This document shows positions 17,113 through 24,516 of a DNA stretch of 64,000 nt, in pieces. The first letter of the stretch is position 1. The number at the start of each line of letters is the position of its first letter. The notes under the pieces were generated by a model. The model made no database searches and was not told the DNA's origin. It saw only the letters and a program-made list of their open reading frames with translations. Source of the DNA: Arsenicicoccus bolidensis DSM 15745 (lineage in GTDB: Bacteria; Actinomycetota; Actinomycetes; Actinomycetales; Dermatophilaceae). Made by a program: the position numbers and the translations under genes. Where the stretch lies: NCBI RefSeq assembly GCF_000426385.1, contig NZ_AUFG01000006.1, positions 1 to 64,000 on the forward strand, given 5' to 3'.

Positions 17113-17733
17113 ATGGTCAACCTCACGCGCATCTACACCCGGACCGGCGACGACGGCACCACCCACCTCGGAGACTTCTCGCGCACCAGCAAGACCGACC
17201 CGCGACTGCAGGCCTACGCGGACAGCAACGAGGCGAACGCGGCCCTCGGGATCGCGGTCGCCGCCGGGTCGCTGCGCGAGGACGTCGTCTCCACCCTCAC
17301 CCGGATCCAAAACGACCTTTTCGACGTTGGAGCGGACCTGTGCAACCCGCTGCGGAGCGAGACCCCGGAGTACCCGCCCCTGCGGGTCCAGGCGCCGTGG
17401 ATCGACGAGCTCGAGGCCGACTGCGACCGCTACAACGGCGAGCTCGACAAGCTCCGGTCGTTCGTCCTCCCGGGCGGGACGCCCGGATCGGCCTACCTGC
17501 ACCTCGCGTGCACCGTCGTGAGGCGGGCCGAGCGGAGCACCTGGGCGGCCATCGAGCGGTATGGCGACCAGCCCGCACCCGAGGGAGCCGACAAGGGCGA
17601 GGGCGGCGTCAACGTGCTCACCGCGAAGTACCTGAACCGCCTCTCGGACCTGCTGTTCATCCTCGCCCGCGTCGCGAACCTCGACGCAGGTGGCGACGTC
17701 CTCTGGCAGCCGGGCGGCGGTCGTTCCAGCTGA
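17113..17733 (+). CDS. ATP:cob(I)alamin adenosyltransferase (PduO type)
   Basis: Makes adenosylcobalamin from cob(I)alamin and ATP. The 206-residue protein has the N-terminal ATP-binding signature IYTRTGDDGTTHLGD, the SNEANAALG helix, and the trimer-forming helical bundle ending in NRLSDLLFILARVAN. The neighbouring mutase is a likely consumer of the cofactor. The equivalent gene sits near the end of the atp region in mycobacteria (cobO-like Rv1314c), so its position is ancestral. The ATG at 17113 lacks a clear ribosome site; GACGAT six bases upstream may be a -10 element. Confidence 0.92.
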   Translation: MVNLTRIYTRTGDDGTTHLGDFSRTSKTDPRLQAYADSNEANAALGIAVAAGSLREDVVSTLTRIQNDLFDVGADLCNPLRSETPEYPPLRVQAPWIDELEADCDRYNGELDKLRSFVLPGGTPGSAYLHLACTVVRRAERSTWAAIERYGDQPAPEGADKGEGGVNVLTAKYLNRLSDLLFILARVANLDAGGDVLWQPGGGRSS

Positions 17734-17783
17734 TCGTCCAGTCACGGCTGAAGGGCTCTGTGGCCCCCGCGCGCGGGGCGAGC

Positions 17784-18218
17784 TCAGGCTGCGCGCGGGG
17801 GACGCCCTGGTGGCCGCGCCTCCTGCCAGGACCGGACCGCGGTGCAGTCGTCACGAGGCAGAGCCAGGTCGAAGGCCACCTCGCCCTGGGCGCACCGCAT
17901 GACGAGCGGGTCGTCGATCAGGGACGGGGACTCTCCACGGGACGGCGTGTGGACGCCCAGCACCTCGACCCCCGCTCGCGGCATGACGTGGCTCGGGACG
18001 AGGGACACCCCGGAGAGGGTGAAGAAGAGCAGAGCGTCGGTGTCGTAGCGCGCCAGTCGCAGGCGCCACGGGTCCTCACGCGTGGGACGGACGGCACAGA
18101 GGAACATCGGTGCGCCGTCGGAGATCAGGCGCCGACGCACGAAGACCAGCGTCGTGAGCACGACGAGCAGCAGGAGGGCACCGGCGACCGCGATCTCCGC
18201 GACCTCCATGCCCGCCAC
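17784..18218 (-). CDS. DUF2550 family membrane-anchored protein
   Basis: A 144-residue protein with one N-terminal membrane helix (IAVAGALLLLVVLTTLVFV) and a soluble PH-like domain (PWRLRLARYDTDALLFF). It is the homologue of the protein that follows atpC in nearly all actinobacteria (Rv1312 in M. tuberculosis). Function unknown. It begins 9 bases after the atpC stop, so the two form a short operon. It confirms that this end of the island is the ancestral continuation of the atp operon. Confidence 0.88.
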   Translation of the reverse strand: MAGMEVAEIAVAGALLLLVVLTTLVFVRRRLISDGAPMFLCAVRPTREDPWRLRLARYDTDALLFFTLSGVSLVPSHVMPRAGVEVLGVHTPSRGESPSLIDDPLVMRCAQGEVAFDLALPRDDCTAVRSWQEARPPGRPPRAA

Positions 18219-18227
18219 CGTCGCGAC

Positions 18228-18506
18228 CTAGTGGCGCTCGGCGCGAGGTGCCGCGTCGGTGTCAACGTGCTCCGCGACCAACGTCACCTTGTCGTCGTGC
18301 ACGGAGAGGAAGCCGGAGTCGATCTGGACGACCTGGCGCCCCTCGCCGGAGGTGATGGAGACCTGGCCCTCGACCAGGACACCCAGCAGCGGTGCGTGGC
18401 CCGGCAGGATGCCGAGCTCGCCCTCGGTGGTGCGGGCGGTGACGGCGGAGGCCTCGCCCTCCCAGACCGGACGATCCGCGGAGACGAGTTGGACCTGCAG
18501 TGGCAC
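18228..18506 (-). CDS. atpC: F1F0 ATP synthase subunit epsilon, detached from its operon
   Basis: The central-stalk inhibitor/coupling subunit. The 92-residue protein starts VPLQVQLVSADRPVW and has the beta-sandwich motif GELGILPGHAPLLGVL. It is short, lacking most of the C-terminal helical hairpin, as is normal in many actinobacteria. I place the start at the GTG at 18506, preceded by GGAGGAG; a longer frame start at 18521 would lie inside that ribosome site. In nearly all bacteria atpC directly follows atpD; here the end of atpD is 11 kb away with a polysaccharide locus between. It must have its own promoter in 18507-18849. Confidence 0.95.
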   Translation of the reverse strand: MPLQVQLVSADRPVWEGEASAVTARTTEGELGILPGHAPLLGVLVEGQVSITSGEGRQVVQIDSGFLSVHDDKVTLVAEHVDTDAAPRAERH

Positions 18507-18849
18507 GGAAGGCTCCTCCACCCTCGGGGACGATTCGTCTCATGCTACAAGCCCGGACGAGGAGCCACGGACCGCGCCGAAAGGGCGAAATCCATGATGG
18601 TGTCCGTTGCGTGGTGACTAGTCCGAAAGAATGGTGAAATGTGACTAGATGTCGATCTAGTGCTTACACATTGCGTAATTTCCGACTACCACGAGGCACC
18701 TAGTTCCGCACATGGAGTGGGCTTCGACAAGGGGCTGCCGTCAGGCGAGCACGCTGGGTAACCTGGACGCTGAATGCCAAGACCAGCCAGGGATGCGGCT
18801 CGCGCGAGTCGGCCCTGGGTGGTGCCAGCACCTCTGGGGGGAGACGACC
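18507..18849. promoter_or_regulatory. Divergent intergenic region with CTAG-rich palindrome cluster
   Basis: 343 bases between atpC (minus) and the first glycosyltransferase (plus) with no gene. From about 18600 to 18700 the composition falls to under half G+C. Within 80 bases there are four CTAG tetramers, which are rare elsewhere: a direct repeat gtgactag (18614-18621 and 18641-18648), the palindrome actagat-gtcg-atctagt at 18644-18661, and cacctagtt near 18690. This region must hold promoters for both sides and may hold an operator or recombination scar. Confidence 0.6.
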
Positions 18850-19866
18850 ATGACCGCGAACGACAGACCGCCACTGGTCTCCGTCGTCGTACCGACGTAC
18901 AAGCGGACCGCGATGCTGCGCGAGGCCCTGGGGTCGGTCCTCGGACAGACCCTGCGGGACCTGGAGGTCATCGTCTGCGACAACGCCGACGACCCCGAGA
19001 CCCGCGAGGTGGTGGCCTCGTTCGACGACGACCGCATCACCTACGTCGGCCGTCCGGAGAACATCGGGATGATGGCCAACGCGATCGACGGCTTCCGCCG
19101 GGCCACCGGCGAGCTGGTGATCAAGCTCGACGACGACGACGCCTTCGAGCCGGATGCGCTCGAGACGCTCGCGGCACCCTTCGCGGACCGGCCCGAGCTG
19201 ACCGCGTCGTTCTGCGACCTCCAGCTCGTGGACGTCGCAGGGCACGAGCTGGCCGAGGCGACCACCACCTTGCAGCACGACACCCACCGGGAGTCCCTGG
19301 CGGAGGGATTGCACGCACCGTCCAGCGCGATCGCGGCCCAGGGAGCGGTGAGCCTGTCCGGCGCACTCCTGCGGCGCGCGGCCATCGACTGGTTCGCCGT
19401 CCCGGAGCAGGCCGGGACCTCCTACGACCTCTACCTCACGGTCGCCGCCGCCCAGGACGGAGCGGCCGCCTGGTACACCCGGCGTCCCCTGGTCCGCTAC
19501 CGGATCCACGGCGCCAACGACAGCGTCAAGAACGTCATCCCCAGCCTGGAGGCGTCCCAGTTCATCCTCCGGGAGGCCCTGGAGTCCGGGCGCCACGGCG
19601 ACCCAGCACCGTTCCAGGAGCGCATGGCTCAGGGTGATGCCAGGTTGGCGCGGGAGTATCTCCTCTGCGGCGACCGAGGTCGTGCCCTGCAGCGTGCCCT
19701 GAGGAGCCTTCGCGTGCACCCCACGCGAGCCGCCGTCGCGGCCATCGCACTGAGCCTCCTCCCCCGCGGCCTCGGCACCGCGGTGAGCCGCCGCCGCCGC
19801 GCCGCCTATCTCGGCACCGCGGAGCGCCGGGCGGCCACCAGGCCGCCGACCGCCATCGACAACTGA
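18850..19866 (+). CDS. Family 2 glycosyltransferase
   Basis: A 338-residue GT-A transferase: VSVVVPTYKRTAML at the start, DNADDPETREVV, ENIGMMAN, and the metal-binding IKLDDDDAFEP. The C-terminal third is basic with amphipathic helices that could touch the membrane. First gene of the polysaccharide locus, transcribed away from atpC. The ATG at 18850 has GGGGGGAG upstream; the open frame continues upstream to 18712 but that part shows no family similarity. Donor and acceptor sugars cannot be told. Confidence 0.88.
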   Translation: MTANDRPPLVSVVVPTYKRTAMLREALGSVLGQTLRDLEVIVCDNADDPETREVVASFDDDRITYVGRPENIGMMANAIDGFRRATGELVIKLDDDDAFEPDALETLAAPFADRPELTASFCDLQLVDVAGHELAEATTTLQHDTHRESLAEGLHAPSSAIAAQGAVSLSGALLRRAAIDWFAVPEQAGTSYDLYLTVAAAQDGAAAWYTRRPLVRYRIHGANDSVKNVIPSLEASQFILREALESGRHGDPAPFQERMAQGDARLAREYLLCGDRGRALQRALRSLRVHPTRAAVAAIALSLLPRGLGTAVSRRRRAAYLGTAERRAATRPPTAIDN

Positions 19867-19919
19867 TTTCGCACCCAGACAGCACCACGACGGTCCGACC
19901 GTCCCTCTGAAGGAGTCTC

Positions 19920-20822
19920 GTGACCACAGCACATCCCCAGACCACCCCGTCCTCCCCGCTCTCGGCGCTCGCCAAGCGGTGGTGGCTCGCGGTGGCCCTC
20001 CCGCTCGCGCTCGCCGTCGTGGGTTACATGCTCGGCGCGGCCAAGGCGCCGGTGTACACCGCCGAGGCGCGGACCTCCGTCGGTAGTGGAAACATCTCGG
20101 CGGGGGCGATCGCGGGATTCCCCCAGGCTACCCAGCAGATGGCCGCCAACTACGCGCGCTGGGTCAACGATCGCGGCGTCGAGGGCAAGGGCGACGTCCC
20201 CGCCGGCACCGAGGTCACCGCCTCCCCCGTCCCTGACTCCAACGTCATCCGCATCGAGGCCAAGAGCCCGGACAAGGAAGCTGCCGTGCAGTCGGCGCAG
20301 AAGGCCGCCGACGACCTCGCTGAGGCGGTCAACTCCAAGAAGGGCGAGAGCGACCCCGCCGTCACGCTCCAGCAGCTGAACAAGGTCGCGTCCGACTGGG
20401 GCCAGGCCAAAGCGGCAAGCGACTCGGCGAGCACGACCGCCAATCGCGCCATCGGTGCTGATCGTCCCGCGGCCACCATCGCGGCAGCTCAGCGGCGGGC
20501 GGCGGAGACGGCGGCAAAGTCGGCCGTCCTGCAGGCGCAGATGGACGCCCTGTCAGAGAAGTACCGTCAGCAGATCTCCCAGGGGTCCCAGGCCGCCAAC
20601 CTGATCGTGGTCAAGCCCGCGGCCCTTGCGGACTCCACCAAGGCCGCCAACCAGCAGCGCTACGCCCTCGGCGGCCTGGTCCTCGGCCTTGGTCTGGCCC
20701 TGCTGCTGGCGATCCTGCTGGACCGTCGTCGTGTGCGTTCGCACAACCGCCGGATGGCGCGGGCCGAGGGATCGCACGTGGCAGAGACCACCGACGACGC
20801 CCGGTCTGACATCCGGTCGTGA
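19920..20822 (+). CDS. Wzz-like chain-length/co-polymerase membrane protein
   Basis: A 300-residue protein with two membrane helices (about 22-42 and 247-267) around a large extracytoplasmic region. The outer part holds YTAEARTSVG near the start, a long Ala-rich coiled-coil (about 130-220) and the NLIVVKPA strand before the second helix. This layout is that of polysaccharide co-polymerases, without the tyrosine kinase domain and without the tyrosine-rich tail. It should set polymer length with the Wzy-like protein, whose gene overlaps the end (GTGA). GTG start with AGGAG upstream. Confidence 0.82.
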   Translation: MTTAHPQTTPSSPLSALAKRWWLAVALPLALAVVGYMLGAAKAPVYTAEARTSVGSGNISAGAIAGFPQATQQMAANYARWVNDRGVEGKGDVPAGTEVTASPVPDSNVIRIEAKSPDKEAAVQSAQKAADDLAEAVNSKKGESDPAVTLQQLNKVASDWGQAKAASDSASTTANRAIGADRPAATIAAAQRRAAETAAKSAVLQAQMDALSEKYRQQISQGSQAANLIVVKPAALADSTKAANQQRYALGGLVLGLGLALLLAILLDRRRVRSHNRRMARAEGSHVAETTDDARSDIRS

Positions 20823-22180
20823 CGACGACTACAAGCACCCACCCGGCGCTGGAGCCGCTCCCCCCTGCGGGAGCACCGCCGGAACGGATACCTGCGTACG
20901 TCTGGCTCTTCCTTGGGTCGACGGCACTCAACGTCTTCTCGGGCAACAGCGGCTTGATGGGCTTCCCCGTGCCGCCCGACCGCGTGTTGCTCCTGGGGTC
21001 GCTGATGCTGCTGGCACTTGAGCCGCGTCGCGACCGGTTGCGGAGCATGCCCGTCTACGCCGTAATGGCTGTCCTCACGCTGTGGACTGCCTGGTCGGCG
21101 CTGACCGCCGGCACCCTGATGACCGCGAACGGGTTCTATGCACTGCTGGACCGCATCATGGTGCCGTTCCTGATGTTCGCAGTCGGCGGACTGATCTTCT
21201 CCAGCACCCGTCGCCGTGACCTCCTGCTGCAAACGCTGGCGGTCGTCGGGCTCTACCTCGGAGTGGTGTCCGTCCTCTCCATGGTCGGACCCCAGCGACT
21301 GGTGTTCCCGCGCTACATCATGGACTACCTCACCAACAGTCCTATGGCTAAGAACGATCCGCGAGCCGTGGGTCCCTTCCTCTCGAGCGAGGCCAACGGG
21401 ATGGCGTTGGCCCTGTGCGCGTTCGCGGCCGCCCTGCTATGGGTACGTACACGCAATGCTGGGTGGCGAGCCTTGGTGCTCCTCACCATCCCAGCGTGCA
21501 CGGCGGGCCTGATCCTCACGCTGACCCGATCGTCCTGGCTGGCTGCGGTGCTCGGGGTCGTTCTCGTTGGTCTTATCGTTCCAGGGGCCAGGCGTTGGCT
21601 CGCCCTCGTGGCAATGCTCAGCACGGCGGCCCTAGGCGCGGTCTTGGTGGCCGTGCCGAGCTTGATGGAACTAGCTACGGGGCGCCTGACCACCTCCCGT
21701 TCCCTCTACGACCGGGCCAACACCTATGAGGCAGGCTGGAGGGCATTGGCAGAGCAACCCCTGTTCGGTATCGGCTGGAGTCGCTTCATCGACATCGGCA
21801 CCGAATGGGTGCGGCAAGCACCTGACTACCCGATCACGACGGTCACCATCGAGATCCACAACGTCTTCCTGTCGCGAGCCGTAGAGACCGGCATCCCCGG
21901 CGCCCTCTTGTGGATCGCAATCGTCGTGATGGGGCCGCTCACCATGCTCTGGCGCGCTCGGCGAAGCCGGGGAGAGCTGCGGCTGTGGTGGCTCTTCCTG
22001 TTGTTCGCACTGGTGGTGTGGTTCGTCCCCAGCATGACGAGCCCCAACCCTTACCCCTTCCCGAACTACTTGATGTGGCTCATCGCCGGCATCGCTGGGC
22101 GGGCGGCCTTGGTGCATAACCTGACGACCAAGACCGGCGATGACGGCATCGAGCGACGCCGGGTCCAGGAGGACTCATGA
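20819..22180 (+). CDS. O-antigen ligase/polymerase-like (Wzy) membrane protein
   Basis: A 453-residue protein with about ten to twelve membrane helices and one large outer loop (about residues 270-360) holding NTYEAGWRALAEQPLFGIGW and IHNVFLSRAVETG, the signature region of Wzy/WaaL proteins. It should polymerise or ligate lipid-linked repeat units on the outer face of the membrane. The start overlaps the Wzz-like stop and its own stop overlaps the acetyltransferase start (ATGA), so the three are one translation unit. Codon use is less GC-biased than in flanking genes. Confidence 0.85.
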   Translation: MTTTTSTHPALEPLPPAGAPPERIPAYVWLFLGSTALNVFSGNSGLMGFPVPPDRVLLLGSLMLLALEPRRDRLRSMPVYAVMAVLTLWTAWSALTAGTLMTANGFYALLDRIMVPFLMFAVGGLIFSSTRRRDLLLQTLAVVGLYLGVVSVLSMVGPQRLVFPRYIMDYLTNSPMAKNDPRAVGPFLSSEANGMALALCAFAAALLWVRTRNAGWRALVLLTIPACTAGLILTLTRSSWLAAVLGVVLVGLIVPGARRWLALVAMLSTAALGAVLVAVPSLMELATGRLTTSRSLYDRANTYEAGWRALAEQPLFGIGWSRFIDIGTEWVRQAPDYPITTVTIEIHNVFLSRAVETGIPGALLWIAIVVMGPLTMLWRARRSRGELRLWWLFLLFALVVWFVPSMTSPNPYPFPNYLMWLIAGIAGRAALVHNLTTKTGDDGIERRRVQEDS

Positions 22181-22737
22181 TTCCCATCGCCAAGGAAGTG
22201 GTTCGCCATGTGCGCGACACGACTCTGCCCTTGCAGCGACTTCGCCTAGCCAACCCCAACGCTCGGCTGACTCGGGGCGTGCTCTTCGACGGACGCGTGA
22301 CGGACGTGACCCTGAAGGAGCGAGTACACGTGGCTGGCCCCAGTGTCCTGTCGGTCTCCAACGGCGGAGGGCTCGAGGGCGCTCGACTTGAGATAGGTGC
22401 CAGGACCTACGTGGGAGAGTTCAACAACATTCGCTGCGCGGGTGCTCCTATCGTCATCGGGCCAGACTGCCTCGTGTCGCAACAGTGCACGCTGGTGGGG
22501 TCCAACCACGGCACGCGGGCTGACCAACTCGTCAGGGACCAACCTTGGCACGGTAATGGCATCGTCATCGGTCGCGACGTCTGGATCGGGGCCGGCGCCA
22601 CCATCCTGCCTGGGGCGCGCATCGGAGACGGCGCAGTGATCGCGTCCCGCTCGGTCGTTCGAGGTGAGGTTCCTGCCCTGGCCATCATGGCTGGCGCCCC
22701 CGCACGTCAGGTGGGCACGAGGACAAACAGCAACTGA
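22177..22737 (+). CDS. Hexapeptide (left-handed beta-helix) acetyltransferase
   Basis: A 186-residue acyltransferase of the maltose/galactoside/WbbJ type: IVIGPDCLVSQQCTLVGSNHG contains the catalytic histidine (SNHG), followed by VWIGAGATILPGARIGDGAVI and the closing AIMAGAPARQVG. It probably O-acetylates a sugar of the polymer. Last gene of the plus-strand run; a strong hairpin follows. Confidence 0.88.
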   Translation: MIPIAKEVVRHVRDTTLPLQRLRLANPNARLTRGVLFDGRVTDVTLKERVHVAGPSVLSVSNGGGLEGARLEIGARTYVGEFNNIRCAGAPIVIGPDCLVSQQCTLVGSNHGTRADQLVRDQPWHGNGIVIGRDVWIGAGATILPGARIGDGAVIASRSVVRGEVPALAIMAGAPARQVGTRTNSN

Positions 22738-22752
22738 CTCACGAATGAATGA

Positions 22753-22792
22753 GACGGTGGGGCCACGAGGATTTCCTCGTGGCCCCACCGTC
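22753..22792. terminator. Bidirectional terminator between acetyltransferase and lipoprotein genes
   Basis: Perfect 19 bp inverted repeat (22753-22771 with 22774-22792) and only two loop bases, lying between two convergent genes. Confidence 0.88.
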
Positions 22793-22815
22793 TTGCGAGT
22801 CGTATCGCTACCGCT

Positions 22816-23964
22816 TCACGATGCCGGCTTGCCATACTCCTGCTGGATTACCTGCATCTTGTCCCAAGGGAAGCCCTCCAGCTGCTTGTAGTTGGGCACG
22901 CCTCCTAGAATCGGCCCCCACGGATCCTTGCCCGTCTTAGCCTGCTGCGCTTGACCGCTCTCGGCGATAACCGCGACAGCGTGGGCGGTGTCCACCACGA
23001 TGAATCCGTGCTTCTGGGCAGCCTTGGCAATAGCTTTTGCCAACGGGGTCATCTGGAGGGCATCAACGTTCACCGAGGGGTCCAGGCGCAATCTGGCCCC
23101 TTCAGGGATGGCGTTCGGATTGCTGGAGTTTCCGTCACTGCGGTTCGCTGGGTACCAAATCCGACTGTGGTGACCAGTCTCGATCAGGTTGAGTGCCATG
23201 GCGTGGTCGATCTTGCCGGACGCCGCTTCCTTGAGTGTCACCATCGAGCCAGTCGTCACTAGGCCGGACGCGCTGGCACCGTAAGGCGAATCAAAGAACC
23301 CTGGGGATTTAGAGACGTTGTCGATGCGCCCACCCCAGCATGCCTCCCACTTGTTAGGGTTCTTGGCCTGCTTGCGCAAAACCCAGAACTCCCACAGCTG
23401 GTCCGTGGTGGGGTCATAGAGCGTCAGAGTAGAGTCGGTTCCTGCAGCGGGGATCGCCCCGGCCGGGATGGGCACCTGCTTGAACATTGCCGGCCCATCC
23501 ATCAGCCCCTCTGGCACGCCCGGCTTGTTCTGGCAGTTGAAGAACTCCAGATCAACCCGGGGAGTCTTACTATCGACGACGTAGTAGCTGGGGTTGTACC
23601 GATCATTGTTGAATGCTGCGATACCGCCCCAGTGGGGGGTGATCTGACTGCGAAGGTTCTGGATCATCGCGGCAGAGTTGGAGTGGGTGGGAGCCTTGCT
23701 CACGTCCACTTTGAATACATTGGTGCCAGAGTTGAATATCTGACTGGGGGGCGTATCCGGCGCCTTGGGATCAGGGACTGGGGTGGCGGTGTATCCCGGA
23801 GTCGCCATCACCGTGGGAAGGGCTGGCGCGCTGGAACTTGGTTCTACTTCGCTTGGCGCAGGCTTCGGCCCGCCGGTCTCCGACTGGCAGGCAGCCGAGG
23901 CCAGGACTCCCAAGGTCAGAGTCGCAGCCATCCATGCACGCTTGTCCCTCGTGGTGTTCACCAT
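22816..23964 (-). CDS. Secreted lipoprotein of unknown family in the polysaccharide locus
   Basis: A 382-residue protein with a signal peptide, a lipobox-like ASAAC and a Pro/Ser/Thr linker (to about residue 75). The mature domain is rich in aromatic residues and glycines: PHWGGIAAFN, DQLWEFWVLRK, WEACWGGRIDNVS, IDHAMALNL, IPEGARLRLD, HGFIVVDTA. Similar proteins occur in Streptomyces and other actinobacteria without assigned function; repeated Trp-rich strands suggest a carbohydrate-binding or beta-helical fold, which is inference. The start overlaps the end of the acetyltransferase gene and has GGGGAG upstream. Distinctly lower G+C than neighbours. Confidence 0.75.
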   Translation of the reverse strand: MVNTTRDKRAWMAATLTLGVLASAACQSETGGPKPAPSEVEPSSSAPALPTVMATPGYTATPVPDPKAPDTPPSQIFNSGTNVFKVDVSKAPTHSNSAAMIQNLRSQITPHWGGIAAFNNDRYNPSYYVVDSKTPRVDLEFFNCQNKPGVPEGLMDGPAMFKQVPIPAGAIPAAGTDSTLTLYDPTTDQLWEFWVLRKQAKNPNKWEACWGGRIDNVSKSPGFFDSPYGASASGLVTTGSMVTLKEAASGKIDHAMALNLIETGHHSRIWYPANRSDGNSSNPNAIPEGARLRLDPSVNVDALQMTPLAKAIAKAAQKHGFIVVDTAHAVAVIAESGQAQQAKTGKDPWGPILGGVPNYKQLEGFPWDKMQVIQQEYGKPAS

Positions 23965-24512
23965 TTCATCTCCCCCTGGCCACCCGCGACTCGTCGAGCC
24001 GGGATGCCCACGTAGCTGCTATCGGTTTCCGTGCTCGTGAGCAGGACCGCATTTGCCCCTACCTGGGTACCGTCCCCCAGCACAATCGGTCCCAGGATCT
24101 TGCTACCGGCGCCCAGCATGGCACGATCCCCGATCTCAGGTGCGCCGTTTGCGTCCCGTACTCCCACCGTCACCTGGTGGTAGATCTTCACGTCGGCCCC
24201 GATGCGGGTCTCTGGGTGTAGCACCACACCTCGACCCGCGTGCGCCAGGCACAAGCCAGGCCCTGCGACGACCTGAGGTGGGAGCTCGGCCCCGATCACC
24301 CCACGCACCCACACGGCGTCCGCCAGCTGGCAGAGACGTCTGAGAGCAAAGGCCCGAACGCCGGGGACGCCGCTAAGGACCTGTCCCGCACGCCACACGA
24401 TGAGCGTCAGGATGCTGCCCGCCTGGTCATTCACCTTCCGGTCGGACGCGCACAGACGTCGAAAGGCCTCTGCCGCGCCAGTGAGGTCCTTGTCTGCAAG
24501 GTCGTGCTTCAC
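23958..24512 (-). CDS. Serine acetyltransferase-like hexapeptide transferase
   Basis: A 184-residue protein. A helical N-terminal part (to about 85) is followed by the beta-helix with LCLAHAGRGVVLHPETRIG, the CysE-type catalytic region, then IYHQVTVG and GAGSKILGPIVLGDGTQVGANAV. Proteins of this form in glycan loci acetylate sugars. GTG start with GGAAGG upstream. It lies 4 bases after the flippase stop and overlaps the lipoprotein gene, so the three minus-strand genes are one operon. Confidence 0.82.
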   Translation of the reverse strand: MKHDLADKDLTGAAEAFRRLCASDRKVNDQAGSILTLIVWRAGQVLSGVPGVRAFALRRLCQLADAVWVRGVIGAELPPQVVAGPGLCLAHAGRGVVLHPETRIGADVKIYHQVTVGVRDANGAPEIGDRAMLGAGSKILGPIVLGDGTQVGANAVLLTSTETDSSYVGIPARRVAGGQGEMKW

Positions 24513-24516
24513 GCTT

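Noticed and set aside
18507-18521. Longer atpC start at 18521
   Set aside because: That codon overlaps the strong GGAGGAG ribosome site serving the GTG at 18506, whose product begins like other epsilon subunits.
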